DNA of 46,526 bases from Enterovibrio nigricans DSM 22720 (GCF_900167155.1 NZ_FUXU01000034.1:1-46526); one strand, 5' to 3'; positions 17,546 to 26,582 are shown, counted from the first letter of the stretch. Numbers and translations: made by a program. Notes: generated by a model not told the origin, from the letters alone.

Positions 17546-18555
17546 AGCGTTCTCCCTGCTGCTTCTACAAATGGTTTTAATTCCTGCATCAATTGCGCGA
17601 ACATCGACCCGGTCAATGCCTGATGACCATCTGACAAAGCTTCGGCGGGGTTGAGGTGGCTTTCTACGATAATGCCGTCAGCACCCACAGCAGCTGCGGC
17701 GCGAGACAACGGGATAACCAACTCTCGAACACCGGTGCCATGGCTTGGGTCAACGACCACGGGTAGGTGGCTGCGTTGCTTGATATACGCGACGGCATTG
17801 AGGTCGAGTGTATTTCGGGTAGCGGTTTCGTAGGTACGAATACCGCGTTCACACAAAATAATGTTCGGGTTGCCAGCATCATAGATATATTCTGCTGCCA
17901 GCAATAACTCCTCGATAGTGGCGGAAAGTCCGCGCTTTAACAAGACCGGTTTTCCGGTTTCACCAACTGCCTTTAACAATCCGTAGTTTTGCATATTGCG
18001 TGCGCCAATTTGTAAGCAGTCTATGTATTCACACAGTGAATCTACCTGGCTGACCTCCATGACTTCAGACACGGTGGGCATGCCTGTTGCGTCACTTGCT
18101 TTTTTCAACAATTTTAGGCCTTCAACACCCATACCTTGGAAGTCATAAGGACTGGTTCTTGGTTTATAGGCACCACCACGGAGGGCGACGGCGCCGTGAC
18201 CTTTTACAACATCAGCGACAGACATCAACTGCGCTTCTGACTCAACGGAACAAGGACCTGCAATAACGGCGAATTTATCGCCCCCGACGGCAATATTGCC
18301 AATGCGCACTACACTGTCATGCGCTTGGACATCGCGAGAGACCATTTTGTATTTGGTCAGGATAGGTTTCACTTCTTCAACAATCGGGTCGCTGTCTAAA
18401 TGCAGCTTTTGCAAAACTCGCTCATCTCCCAATGCGCCCAGTACAATACGTTCAACGCCCGGCATAAACAGCGGTTTCAGGCCTGCTTGCTCAATTTTTG
18501 CGAGGATAGCTTTTGCCTGTGCTTCGGTTGCTTCTCGTTTTAGTACAATAATCAT
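17542..18555 (-). CDS. aroF: DAHP synthase, type I-beta with N-terminal ferredoxin-like regulatory domain
   Basis: Condenses phosphoenolpyruvate and erythrose 4-phosphate, the entry step to chorismate. The 337-aa protein belongs to the Bacillus/Thermotoga-type I-beta family, not the I-alpha AroF/G/H type usual in enterics. Residues about 1-70 form the ferredoxin-like domain used for feedback in Thermotoga-type enzymes. The barrel follows, with A-G-P-C102-[24 protein letters not shown] and D-P-S-H-G-T-G. It is the first structural gene of the trp operon, overlaps trpE by 4 bases and lies behind the attenuator. AAGGA precedes its ATG. Tryptophan sensitivity is an inference from position. Confidence 0.94.
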   Translation of the reverse strand: MIIVLKREATEAQAKAILAKIEQAGLKPLFMPGVERIVLGALGDERVLQKLHLDSDPIVEEVKPILTKYKMVSRDVQAHDSVVRIGNIAVGGDKFAVIAGPCSVESEAQLMSVADVVKGHGAVALRGGAYKPRTSPYDFQGMGVEGLKLLKKASDATGMPTVSEVMEVSQVDSLCEYIDCLQIGARNMQNYGLLKAVGETGKPVLLKRGLSATIEELLLAAEYIYDAGNPNIILCERGIRTYETATRNTLDLNAVAYIKQRSHLPVVVDPSHGTGVRELVIPLSRAAAAVGADGIIVESHLNPAEALSDGHQALTGSMFAQLMQELKPFVEAAGRTL

Positions 18556-18623
18556 TGTCAGAATCCTTCTTACGTTCCGCCGCGTTTGTCGTTTTCATCG
18601 AAGTGGCGGTCAAAATTTGGGTA

Positions 18624-18692
18624 CAAAAAAACCCGCAGTATGCGGGCTTGGTGAGGTCTTTTTTTTGCTAAAACTCATCACACCGCCCGCTA
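18624..18692 (-). terminator. trp attenuator (terminator and antiterminator)
   Basis: Downstream of the leader peptide, the minus strand has CCCGCA-TAC-TGCGGG followed by eight T (18624-18646), a classical terminator. Just before it, CACC-AA-GCCCGC (the region-3 strand) can instead pair with GCGGGC-GGTG next to the leader stop (about 18680-18690), forming an antiterminator. A third pairing (about 18675-18700) of the Trp-codon region with that same segment is also possible. This is the mutually exclusive 1:2, 2:3, 3:4 layout of enteric trp attenuation. Confidence 0.88.
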
Positions 18693-18767
18693 TTGGGAGT
18701 GCCACCACCATGCAATCAGTGCTGTTTGTTGAATGAGTTTATGCTGTACCATGAAGACGCAATCCAT
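18690..18767 (-). CDS. trpL: trp operon leader peptide with three tandem Trp codons
   Basis: A 25-codon ORF ending I-A-W-W-W-H-S-Q-stop, with TGG-TGG-TGG at codons 20-22. Ribosome stalling at these codons when charged tRNA-Trp is scarce would favour the antiterminator. The start may be the first ATG (18767) or the in-frame ATG five codons later; neither has a clear ribosome site. It lies between the trp promoter and the attenuator, so its role is clear even though its start is not. Confidence 0.88.
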   Translation of the reverse strand: MDCVFMVQHKLIQQTALIAWWWHSQ

Positions 18768-18783
18768 TTGTGTTCGTAATCAT

Positions 18784-18817
18784 GTACTAGTTAACTGGTG
18801 TGTGAGGGTAAAGTCAA
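18784..18817 (-). promoter_or_regulatory. trp promoter with embedded TrpR operator
   Basis: On the minus strand, TTGACT (18812-18817) and TTAACT (18789-18794) are 17 bases apart. The -10 box sits inside ACCAGTTAACTAGTAC, close to the E. coli operator core ACTAGTTAACTAGTAC. The same -10 hexamer and spacing occur in the E. coli trp promoter. Repression by TrpR with tryptophan is therefore expected; trpR itself is not in the window. Confidence 0.85.
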
Positions 18818-18838
18818 GCAACAAATTGAAGAAAATAA

Positions 18839-19714
18839 ATGCTATTTGATTTACATAGCCACACAACGGCGTCTGACGGGCGATTCAGCCCTGAGGACCT
18901 GGTAAAGCGTGCTGCTGAATTTCGCGTTGATGTTCTTGCAATCACTGACCATGACTCAGTTGCAGGGCTTGATGCGGCAAGGTTGGCAGTTCTAGAAAAC
19001 GATCTTCCATTGCACATCATTAATGGCATTGAGATATCGACGGTTTGGGAAAATAAAGACATTCATATTGTTGGGCTCAACATAGATCCTGCCAATGAAG
19101 AGCTTGTGTCGCTAATTAAAGCACAAGCATCGCGTCGTGAAATTCGTGCTGGCATGATTGCTGAACGGCTCGAAAAACACCGTATGCCGGGTGCATTGGA
19201 AGGGGCTCAAGCCCTTGCAGGTGAAGCGCCAATTACACGTGCTCATTTTGCCCGCTGGATGGTGGAGCAAGGGCATGTGAAAACCATGCAAGCCGTGTTT
19301 AAAAAGTATCTGACGCGCGGAAATCCGGGTTATGTGTCACCGAATTGGTGCACCATTGAAGAAGCGGTGGATGTGATTCACAAAGCAGGCGGACAAGCCG
19401 TGCTTGCGCACCCAGGACGATATAATCTAACGGCCAAGTGGCTGAAAAGATTACTACAAACCTTCGTGGATGCGAGCGGTGATGGCATGGAGGTGGCGCA
19501 GCCACAGCAATCTCCGAATGAACGTCGATTACTCGGTGATTATGCGATTCAATTTGGACTCGCGGGATCGCAAGGATCAGATTTCCATTATCCATCTCCC
19601 TGGCTGGAACTAGGGCGTAATTTATACTTGCCTAAAGGCTGCTCGGAAATCTGGGAGCATTGGTTGATTCCGGATCTTGACCGCGGTGCTAAACCTCATG
19701 AGGAGGAAGTGTGA
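18839..19714 (+). CDS. rnm: 5'-3' exoribonuclease of the PHP family (RNase AM; YciV/TrpH)
   Basis: A 291-aa PHP-domain phosphoesterase. The E. coli homologue trims 5' ends of ribosomal RNAs. Metal motifs are in order: D-L-H-S-H near residue 4, I-T-D-H-D-S-V, G-I-E-I-S, the late A-H-P-G-R-Y, and G-S-D-F-H. It is divergent from the trp operon, as in enteric bacteria where it was called trpH; its start is only about 20 bases beyond the trp -35 box, so the two promoters must lie close together or overlap. It overlaps yciO by 4 bases. Confidence 0.92.
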   Translation: MLFDLHSHTTASDGRFSPEDLVKRAAEFRVDVLAITDHDSVAGLDAARLAVLENDLPLHIINGIEISTVWENKDIHIVGLNIDPANEELVSLIKAQASRREIRAGMIAERLEKHRMPGALEGAQALAGEAPITRAHFARWMVEQGHVKTMQAVFKKYLTRGNPGYVSPNWCTIEEAVDVIHKAGGQAVLAHPGRYNLTAKWLKRLLQTFVDASGDGMEVAQPQQSPNERRLLGDYAIQFGLAGSQGSDFHYPSPWLELGRNLYLPKGCSEIWEHWLIPDLDRGAKPHEEEV

Positions 19715-20331
19715 GCCAATTTTTTTATGTACATCCAGAAAATCCACAAGCGCGATTGATTAACCAGACGGTTGCTATCATTCGAAATGGCGGTGTGATT
19801 GTTTATCCTACTGACTCTGGCTATGCACTGGGTTGTCAATTGGAAAACAAACAAGCATTAGAGCGTATTTGTCGCATTCGCCGCTTGGATGATAAACACA
19901 ACTTCACGCTCCTGTGTCGTGATTTGTCTGAGTTGTCGCTTTATGCACGTGTTGATAATACGGCGTATCGTTTGATTCGCAATAACACCCCCGGCCCTTA
20001 CACCTTCATTCTACGTGCAACCAAAGAGGTACCTCGTAGGCTGATGAACCCGAAAAGGAAGACGATCGGGATTCGTGTACCTAACAATCAGATAGCGCTG
20101 GATTTACTTGAAGCAATGGGTGAGCCAATGATGTCAACGTCATTGATTTTACCGGGTAATGACTACACAGAATCCGATCCTGAAGCGATTCGCGATCAGC
20201 TGGAACACGCTGTTGATTGCATTCTGAACGGTGGTTATCTCGGCGAGCAGCCGACCACAGTCGTTGATATGAGCGAGGATGAGCCTGTCATTCTCCGTCG
20301 TGGTACAGGTGACCCTGCTCCGTTCGAATAA
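19711..20331 (+). CDS. yciO: YciO, Sua5/YrdC/TsaC family protein
   Basis: A 206-aa protein of the Sua5/YrdC fold, related to the L-threonylcarbamoyladenylate synthase TsaC; the role of YciO in tRNA t6A formation is less certain. It has [15 protein letters not shown] near residues 28-42, the [10 protein letters not shown] segment and S-T-S-L near the end. It starts with GTG 19711, with AGGAGG just upstream and a GTGTGA overlap with the rnm stop. Confidence 0.93.
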   Translation: MSQFFYVHPENPQARLINQTVAIIRNGGVIVYPTDSGYALGCQLENKQALERICRIRRLDDKHNFTLLCRDLSELSLYARVDNTAYRLIRNNTPGPYTFILRATKEVPRRLMNPKRKTIGIRVPNNQIALDLLEAMGEPMMSTSLILPGNDYTESDPEAIRDQLEHAVDCILNGGYLGEQPTTVVDMSEDEPVILRRGTGDPAPFE

Positions 20332-20347
20332 GCTTGTTGTTATAGTT

Positions 20348-20405
20348 GGAATTAAACGTTGCATTTTGCACTGTGCTGTAAGGAAAGATGCAAAGTTTAA
20401 TTTCC
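20348..20405. repeat. Long imperfect inverted repeat after yciO
   Basis: GGAATTAAAC and TTGCAT on the left pair with ATGCAA and GTTTAATTTCC on the right, around a loop of about 23 bases; one G/A mismatch and one extra T break the stem. It follows the yciO stop by 17 bases. There is no T-run, so its function (mRNA end, processing site or regulator) is unclear. Confidence 0.5.
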
Positions 20406-20437
20406 ATTGCTGTGGTGTCTTGGCAAAACGAAAACGC

Positions 20438-20467
20438 TTGGTGAACGGCCCTGTACACTGGCATAAT
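20438..20467 (+). promoter_or_regulatory. Probable rluB promoter
   Basis: TTGGTG (20438-20443) and CATAAT (20462-20467) with an 18-base spacer, about 90 bases before rluB. The leader between contains two small hairpins (AGATTC/GAATCT and CGCCT/AGGCG). Confidence 0.45.
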
Positions 20468-20559
20468 ACGCCGTTATCTCAGATTCACTAAAATTTCCGA
20501 ATCTAGAGCTTTTCTTTCCGACATCGACGCCTGTGAAGGCGACAGTAAGGTATTAGTAA

Positions 20560-21609
20560 ATGAGCGAAAAATTACAGAAGGTGCTAGCCCGTGCAGGTCT
20601 AGGTTCTCGTCGTGAGATTGAGAGCATGATCTTGGCTGGTCGAGTTAGCATCAACGGTGCAGTGGCAAAGTTGGGCGATCGTCTTGAAGACCTTAACGCT
20701 CACGTGCGTCTTGATGGTCACAGCGTGCAGATTTCTGCACCTTCTGAGCAAGTATGTCGTGTCTTGGCTTACAACAAACCGGAAGGTGAACTGTGTACGC
20801 GTAGCGATCCAGAAGGTCGTCGTACCGTCTTTGACCGTCTGCCTCGTTTAAACGGTGCACGCTGGGTTGCCGTGGGTCGCCTGGATGCGAACACGTCAGG
20901 TATGCTGTTGTTCACAACTGATGGTGAACTCGCAAACCGTTTGATGCACCCAAGCCGTCAAGTTCAGCGCGAGTATATGGTTCGTGTGTTCGGCGAAGTG
21001 AACGAGCAAATGGTTAAAAACCTTGTTCGTGGTGTAGAGCTAGAAGACGGCGAAGCACGCTTTGAAGACGTGCTTTACGCTGGTGGTGAAGGGTCGAACC
21101 ACACTTTCTACGTTGTAATCACCGAAGGCCGTAACCGTGAAGTTCGCCGCTTGTGGGAATCACAGGGTGTAACCGTTAGCCGACTGAAGCGTGTACGCTA
21201 TGGCGATATTTACCTGAACAAAGAACTACCACGTGGCGGTTGGATGGAACTGGGTCTGGATGAGGTGAACTACCTACGTGAAATGGTAGAGCTTCGTTCA
21301 GAAAAAGAGACCTTTTTGGAAACAGAAACCAAGAAGCACAAATCTCGTAATCAGAAAATCCGTCGTGCAGTTCGTCGTCACGAAGAACGCGTTGAATCAG
21401 GTGAAACGCGTAAACCGCGTAACTCACGTCGCGGTGGTACTCAACAAGACAAACCTGCTCACGGTAAGCCTGCTCATGGCAAGCCTGCTCACGGTAAACC
21501 TGCGCAAGGTAAACGTGGTAGCGGTGGTCGTCCAGGTAAACCTATGGGTAAGTCATCTGGTCAATCGTCATCTCGCCAGAAGCCACCAAGCAATCGCAAA
21601 CCGCGTTAA
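20560..21609 (+). CDS. rluB: 23S rRNA pseudouridine synthase B with extended basic tail
   Basis: Makes pseudouridine 2605 of 23S rRNA (E. coli numbering). 349 aa: an N-terminal S4 domain (about 1-60; [15 protein letters not shown]), then the RsuA-type catalytic domain with G-R-L-D109-A-N-T-S-G-M-L-L and [10 protein letters not shown]. From about residue 245 the protein is a low-complexity Lys/Arg/Gly-rich tail containing four G-K-P-A-H-like repeats, encoded by tandem 15-bp units. AAGG precedes the ATG. Confidence 0.95.
   Translation: MSEKLQKVLARAGLGSRREIESMILAGRVSINGAVAKLGDRLEDLNAHVRLDGHSVQISAPSEQVCRVLAYNKPEGELCTRSDPEGRRTVFDRLPRLNGARWVAVGRLDANTSGMLLFTTDGELANRLMHPSRQVQREYMVRVFGEVNEQMVKNLVRGVELEDGEARFEDVLYAGGEGSNHTFYVVITEGRNREVRRLWESQGVTVSRLKRVRYGDIYLNKELPRGGWMELGLDEVNYLREMVELRSEKETFLETETKKHKSRNQKIRRAVRRHEERVESGETRKPRNSRRGGTQQDKPAHGKPAHGKPAHGKPAQGKRGSGGRPGKPMGKSSGQSSSRQKPPSNRKPR
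21451..21510 (+). repeat. Four tandem 15-bp repeats inside rluB
   Basis: Units at 21451-21465, 21466-21480, 21481-21495 and 21496-21510, each close to AAACCTGCTCACGGT, encode K-P-A-H-G-type pentapeptides. The in-frame unit length allows copy-number change without frameshift. Confidence 0.85.
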
Positions 21610-21628
21610 TACGCTTTTTGCATTACAA

Positions 21629-21654
21629 AAAAGCCAGCTGAAATGCTGGCTTTT
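21629..21654. terminator. Bidirectional terminator between rluB and yciK
   Basis: Stem AAAAGCCAGC / GCTGGCTTTT with a 6-nt loop, with A-run and T-run flanks on the two sides, between convergent genes. Confidence 0.85.
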
Positions 21655-21676
21655 GTCATTTTAGACGGCAAGTAAA

Positions 21677-22417
21677 CTACTTGGGTTGTGCATCAATACA
21701 CTGGCCGTTAACGTCCTTACCTTCTGGGGCCATCAGGTAAAGGTAGAGCGGCATAATCTCTAATGGGGTCTTCAGGTTGTTAGCATCTTCAGCAGGGAAG
21801 GCTGAGGCTCGCATTTTAGTACGAGTGCCTCCAGGATTAATGGCATTCACTTTGACGGTGGTGTTACTTAATTCATCAGCCAGTACTTGCATCATACCTT
21901 CGGTAGCAAATTTGGATATGGCGTATGCTCCCCAGAATGCTCGGCCAGAGTGTCCAACCGTCGACGAAGTGAAAACGATTCGACCATCTTCAGATTTTTG
22001 AATTAGAGGCATAATGGCTTGTGTCATCAAGAACGTCGCTTTGACATTGACTTGCATGACGTCGTCGTAAGCCTTTTCTTCAATTTGGTCGAATGGGCTT
22101 AACACACCCAGCAACCCTGCATTGTGCAGTACGCCATCTAACTGCCCAAATTGTTGCTCGATGGTGTCCGCCATATCAAGATAGTGCTGGCGCGTTGCGC
22201 CTAACATATCCAGAGGGATGATTGCGGGCTGCGCGTATCCTGCAGCTTCAATCTCGTCGTAAACGCTTTCCAGCTTTTTCACTGTACGACCGAGCAATAT
22301 AACGGTTGCACCGTGTTGAGCGTAACTGAGTGCGGCCTGACGACCAATTCCATCTCCAGCACCGGTCACCAGAATGACTTTACCTGTCAGTGCATTGGCT
22401 GCTACTTGATACTCCAC
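21677..22417 (-). CDS. yciK: YciK family short-chain dehydrogenase/reductase
   Basis: A 246-aa Rossmann oxidoreductase. It has the cofactor motif V-T-G-A-G-D-G-I-G-R (about 18-27), H-N-A-G-L-L-G, the catalytic Ser in F-T-S-S-T-V-G-H-S-G and Y-A-I-S-K. The start MEYQVAANALTGKVILVTGAG matches YciK-type proteins. Substrate unknown. Divergent from sohB across 255 bases that should carry both promoters; no clear operator was seen there. Confidence 0.92.
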   Translation of the reverse strand: MEYQVAANALTGKVILVTGAGDGIGRQAALSYAQHGATVILLGRTVKKLESVYDEIEAAGYAQPAIIPLDMLGATRQHYLDMADTIEQQFGQLDGVLHNAGLLGVLSPFDQIEEKAYDDVMQVNVKATFLMTQAIMPLIQKSEDGRIVFTSSTVGHSGRAFWGAYAISKFATEGMMQVLADELSNTTVKVNAINPGGTRTKMRASAFPAEDANNLKTPLEIMPLYLYLMAPEGKDVNGQCIDAQPK

Positions 22418-22672
22418 GTTACAATATTCCTTTTATCGTCGACATTGCTGTCTGTTCATCTCAACAGCCATCATTGTAAGATGCACTTAATGGCTGAAAC
22501 AACCAGTCAATGCGAAATTAGCGGGATGAACGGGGTTAATCTTCGGCCATTCAATCCTTTTGAAAACTGCATATTGGCGCAGTTTGGGTATAGAATGGGG
22601 AAATTGGCTAAAAGTAAGTGCCTCAGCCGTTTGATGGTCGCTTGGATATAAAAGAAAAACGAGGAACAGAGT

Positions 22673-23731
22673 TTGGAATTTTTGCTTGATTACGGGTTAT
22701 TTCTTGCCAAAGTGTTGACGTTTGCAATTGCGGTTATTGTCGTATTGATCATTGTCAAAAGCGCGGGCGGTAAGCAAGGACAAAAAGGTGATCTGGAAAT
22801 CACCAACTTGACTGAAAATCATAAGGATTTGGTGCATTCGATGGAGTCGCACCTTTATGACGAGGCAGCACTAAAAGCGCGGGACAAAGCGGAAAAGAAA
22901 GCGGAAAAAGCCAAGGCCAAAGAAGCCAAAGCTGAGGCGAAGAAAATGACGGATACCGCCTCTTTGGAATCGAGCCGAAAACCGCATGTTTTTGTACTGG
23001 ATTTTAAGGGCAGTATCGATGCGCGTGAAGTAACGGCATTGCGTGAAGAAGTCACGGCCGTTCTTTCTGTTGCCAAAGAAGGTGATGAAGTGCTGGTGCG
23101 TTTAGAAAGTGGCGGCGGTATGGTCCATGCTTATGGCCTTGCGTCTTCCCAGCTAGACCGTATCAAACAAGCGGGTATTCCATTGACTGTTTCCGTCGAC
23201 AAAGTTGCGGCGAGTGGCGGTTATATGATGGCATGTGTTGCGGATAAAATTATTGCCGCGCCGTTCGCTGTAGTCGGCTCGATTGGCGTAATTGCGCAAT
23301 TGCCAAACTTCAATAAGCTATTGAAAAAACATGATATTGAGTTTGAGCAACTGACTGCGGGTGAATTTAAACGTACCTTGACCATGTTCGGTGAAAATAC
23401 CGACAAAGCGCGTGAAAAATTCATGATGGAGTTGGAAGAAACCCATACCTTGTTTAAAGACTTTATCGCTGATCATCGTCCTGCTCTTGAGCTGGAAAAA
23501 GTCGCAACGGGAGAGCACTGGTTTGGAAATCAGGCACTGCCATTGGGCCTGATTGATAGCATTGGCACCAGCGATGATTACTTGGTGTCTGCGGTAAAAG
23601 AAAAAGACGTTCTGGGCGTGAAATACGTACAGCGCAAAAAGCTGGCAGAAAAACTGGCTGGCGCTTCAGCTGATGCGTTTGATCGTGTTTTGCTGAAATG
23701 GATCAGCCGCGGCCAGCGACCAATAGTTTAG
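22673..23731 (+). CDS. sohB: Inner-membrane protease SohB (S49 family)
   Basis: A 352-aa peptidase of the signal-peptide-peptidase A type anchored in the inner membrane. One N-terminal TM helix (about 9-28) is followed by a charged Lys/Ala/Glu-rich linker (about 55-95), then the protease domain with nucleophile S181 in A-A-S-G-G-Y-M-M and general base K233 in G-E-F-K-R-T. The start codon is TTG (22673), supported by GAGGAA 6 bases upstream. The DUF805 gene follows after 8 bases. Confidence 0.94.
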   Translation: MEFLLDYGLFLAKVLTFAIAVIVVLIIVKSAGGKQGQKGDLEITNLTENHKDLVHSMESHLYDEAALKARDKAEKKAEKAKAKEAKAEAKKMTDTASLESSRKPHVFVLDFKGSIDAREVTALREEVTAVLSVAKEGDEVLVRLESGGGMVHAYGLASSQLDRIKQAGIPLTVSVDKVAASGGYMMACVADKIIAAPFAVVGSIGVIAQLPNFNKLLKKHDIEFEQLTAGEFKRTLTMFGENTDKAREKFMMELEETHTLFKDFIADHRPALELEKVATGEHWFGNQALPLGLIDSIGTSDDYLVSAVKEKDVLGVKYVQRKKLAEKLAGASADAFDRVLLKWISRGQRPIV

Positions 23732-23739
23732 GAGTGTAG

Positions 23740-24150
23740 ATGAATCAACTGAAAGTACTGTTTACCCTTCGTGGACGCATACGTAGGCGAGATTGGTGGC
23801 TATATCAAATACCGTTACTAATCCTATGTATTCCTGCTGCGTATGAGCTGATAAACGGTGTGTCATACGGCATCATCAGTCCGATTGGGCAATATGCCGC
23901 GTTTTTTGGGTCACTAGCCCTTAGTATCAAAAGGATACAAGATAGGGATCTAAACTTGTACTGGGCGCTAATTCTCGTCGTTCCTATTATTGGAATGGTA
24001 TTTTCGCTCGTTGAGCTAGGCCTGAAAGACGGCACGCCAGGACCAAATCGTTATGGCCCCGATCCTAAAGGTCGTGGTGGAAATGACCAAGATGGCAACG
24101 GTCCTTCACAAGTCAAAAAAGAAAAAGACACCGCGATATTTGAAGGTTAA
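23740..24150 (+). CDS. DUF805 family membrane protein
   Basis: A 136-aa protein with the DUF805 pattern: L-F-T-L-R-G-R-I-R-R-R-D-W-W-L at the N terminus, three to four hydrophobic segments, the loop S-I-K-R-I-Q-D-R-D-L and the late G-L-x-D-G-T-P-G-P-N-R-Y-G-P-D-P. The tail is polar and Gly/Lys-rich. Function unknown. It lies 8 bases downstream of sohB, so the two are probably co-transcribed and end at the terminator at 24176-24209. Confidence 0.88.
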   Translation: MNQLKVLFTLRGRIRRRDWWLYQIPLLILCIPAAYELINGVSYGIISPIGQYAAFFGSLALSIKRIQDRDLNLYWALILVVPIIGMVFSLVELGLKDGTPGPNRYGPDPKGRGGNDQDGNGPSQVKKEKDTAIFEG

Positions 24151-24175
24151 TCTGATTTTTTGATAAACTGACTGT

Positions 24176-24209
24176 GTCGGCCTGAACAAGGAAATATGTT
24201 CAGGCCGAC
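24176..24209 (+). terminator. Strong terminator after sohB-DUF805
   Basis: Perfect 13-bp stem GTCGGCCTGAACA / TGTTCAGGCCGAC with an 8-nt loop, followed by TTTTTG. It separates this unit from the acyltransferase gene. The following gap (24210-24506) shows only AT-rich sequence; no clear promoter or ORF was seen in it. Confidence 0.92.
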
Positions 24210-24506
24210 TTTTTGTGTTTATTGGTTGCAGTCTCTTTTTTAAAGGGGCGAGATACCAATTGGAGCTCTATAGCGGCTTAGGCGTAGAGTAGTATTTAGT
24301 GATTCTAGCTGTCGCGGTCAAAAGATCGTGGAGACATCACTACAAGGAAAAGCGTTAACTCATCTCTCAGAGTCTGTATTTAACTTGCAGACATGAACCT
24401 TGATAAGTCATTGCAACAGTAGTTTTTGATGTGGTTGTTGTGCGGGTATAGCTTAAACAACATTAACTAAAAGAATCGAAAGATAAGATCAAGGTTAAGT
24501 ATATTA

Positions 24507-26534
24507 ATGGCTAATATTAAATATCGTCCGGATATCGATGGTCTCCGAGCTATAGCTGTTTTATTAGTGATCACTTTTCACTTCAATAAAGATATATTAC
24601 CCAGTGGTTTTATTGGTGTTGATATTTTCTTCGTAATATCGGGGTTTATTATCACATCCGCGATATTTCCTCAGATGATATCGGGTGATTTTACTTTTTC
24701 AAGTTTCTATGAAAAGCGCATAAAACGGATTCTTCCTCTTTTCTATCTAGTGGCCATTTTAAGTCTTGTCTTAGCATATATTCTATTTGCGCCAAATGAT
24801 TTCTCATCGTTTGCGGACAGTTTAAGGTATTCGTCAGTTTTTATTTCGAATATTTACTTTGAAAAAAGTACTGGCTATTTTGCGCCTTCCTCTGAAACCA
24901 TGCCGCTCCTGCATATTTGGTCTTTGTCTGTTGAAGAGCAATTCTACTTTATATGGCCAATTGTACTGTTGGTTTGTGTCCGCTATTTACCAAAAAAATC
25001 GGCTTCAAGTATGCTGATTTTGAGTATGGTGGCGCTGGTTGGTTTATCGCAATTCCTTGCTTTAACTGAACCTTCACAAGCTTATTTCCTTATTCAAGGT
25101 AGAGCGTTTGAGATGTTGATGGGGGCATCGTTGGCACTCGCCATTTTCAAAGCTCGTGAAAAGAGACTAGTGTTGCCTAATAAAGTCTATGTGTTGACTG
25201 GGGCTGCTGGTACGCTGTTTTTGGTGCTTTCCTTAGTTTACCTTGATAAAAGTAAAATCTTCCCCGGACTAAATGCTGCGATTGTTTGCTTTGGAGCAGT
25301 ATTACTGATTTTTTCAGGAGATAAGAAAGACTCGCCAACATCCAAATTTCTATCATTGCCTATACTGGTATGGATAGGTAGGTTGTCATATTCGCTATAC
25401 TTGTGGCACTGGCCCGTTCAGGCATTTTATCGTTATTACGAGCCGGAATTTGGTATTAAAGGTTTTGTTATTTGCTCGGCACTAACATTAGGCCTTTCTT
25501 TACTTAGCTATAAACTGGTTGAAAACCCAGCTCGTTATTTTAGCGTTAAGAAAAAATATGTATTTATTGGTTACTTTCTCATTCCCGTCGTCGCGCTAGT
25601 GTTGATTGCCAAAAATATTGAAAAACACGAGGGCTATCCGAATCGATTCAGCAAAGAAGCAATGGCGTTATATTATGACTCTGTTTCAAATATTGATAGC
25701 GAAAAGCAGTCTAGAAAACAATTAGAAGCCTATGAACCCTTTTTCCCTATGTTATTGGGCGACCAAACTAAATCCTCGCCATCAGTGTTTTTATGGGGAG
25801 ATTCGCATGCACAGCATTTCCAACCATTCGTTGATGAGCTGGGGAAAAAATACCATTTTGGTGCACTATATGCGGGTGCAGGCGGTTGTCCTCCCATTGC
25901 TGAAGGTGGCAGAGTTCGTTATGGCGAGTTGGAAGACCACTGTTACAAGACGAATGAGCGTGCGTTGGAAAGGATTCTTGATTCAGATGCTAAGGTTGTT
26001 TTTTTAGGTGGACGTTGGGCGACTTACACGGAAACTACGTTGGCTAAAAATGAAGAAGGTAGAAGTATCTATCTAGGCGATGAGCAGGACAGAACAGAGT
26101 CACTGGCCAACAATCGTCGCGTCTTTGATAAAGGATTAGAAGAAACGATTTCGAAATTGATTTCACATGGTAAAACACCAGTGATTTTTGGTCAGGTTCC
26201 TTCTTACTCATTTAAACCAAGCAATTGCCTAGTGAAAAAAGCGAATTATCACTGGATGGCAAAAAGCAGCTGTGATGAAAATGAAGAACCGTTTAAAGAA
26301 AGGTATCGCTACTTCAATGACATGCTTAACAGCCTGAAGAAGAAATATCCTCAGCTGGTCATCATCGATATCCCAGATCTTTTGTGCAAAGATAACAAGT
26401 GCGTGAGTTCAATCGATGGGAAGCCCATTTACAAAGACAACAACCATATCAACGCGGTTGGTTCGAGAAAAATCTATGAAGCGTACATGGCGTCTAGTGA
26501 CTCAGATAGGCTGAAAGCACTATTCGCTAGCTAA
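24507..26534 (+). CDS. OafA/YrhL-type acyltransferase with C-terminal SGNH domain
   Basis: A 675-aa membrane enzyme that probably O-acetylates a cell-surface glycan such as O-antigen or capsule. The N-terminal acyltransferase-3 domain (about 1-350) has R-P-D-I-D-G-L-R-A-I-A-V, F-F-V-I-S-G-F-I-I, R-I-K-R-I-L-P-L and S-L-S-V-E-E-Q-F-Y-F-I-W-P, with about ten TM helices. The periplasmic SGNH domain (about 390-675) has W-G-D-S433-H and D644-x-x-H647. The base composition is visibly more AT-rich than the neighbours, and it interrupts a housekeeping gene run, suggesting acquisition by transfer. Confidence 0.92.
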   Translation: MANIKYRPDIDGLRAIAVLLVITFHFNKDILPSGFIGVDIFFVISGFIITSAIFPQMISGDFTFSSFYEKRIKRILPLFYLVAILSLVLAYILFAPNDFSSFADSLRYSSVFISNIYFEKSTGYFAPSSETMPLLHIWSLSVEEQFYFIWPIVLLVCVRYLPKKSASSMLILSMVALVGLSQFLALTEPSQAYFLIQGRAFEMLMGASLALAIFKAREKRLVLPNKVYVLTGAAGTLFLVLSLVYLDKSKIFPGLNAAIVCFGAVLLIFSGDKKDSPTSKFLSLPILVWIGRLSYSLYLWHWPVQAFYRYYEPEFGIKGFVICSALTLGLSLLSYKLVENPARYFSVKKKYVFIGYFLIPVVALVLIAKNIEKHEGYPNRFSKEAMALYYDSVSNIDSEKQSRKQLEAYEPFFPMLLGDQTKSSPSVFLWGDSHAQHFQPFVDELGKKYHFGALYAGAGGCPPIAEGGRVRYGELEDHCYKTNERALERILDSDAKVVFLGGRWATYTETTLAKNEEGRSIYLGDEQDRTESLANNRRVFDKGLEETISKLISHGKTPVIFGQVPSYSFKPSNCLVKKANYHWMAKSSCDENEEPFKERYRYFNDMLNSLKKKYPQLVIIDIPDLLCKDNKCVSSIDGKPIYKDNNHINAVGSRKIYEAYMASSDSDRLKALFAS

Positions 26535-26538
26535 ATCA

Positions 26539-26573
26539 AAAGGCCTTGCTTTGACAAAGAAGCAATAGCCTTT
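26539..26573. terminator. Probable terminator between the acyltransferase and yciN
   Basis: Stem AAAGGC-C-TTGCTT / AAGCAA-TA-GCCTTT with an 8-nt loop, between convergent genes. It lacks a long T-run. Confidence 0.5.
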
Positions 26574-26582
26574 ACTATGTTG

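Noticed and set aside
24210-24506. JUMPstart/ops element before the surface acyltransferase gene
   Set aside because: AGCGGCTTAGGCGTAG only loosely resembles GGCGGTAGCGT; not enough match to call.
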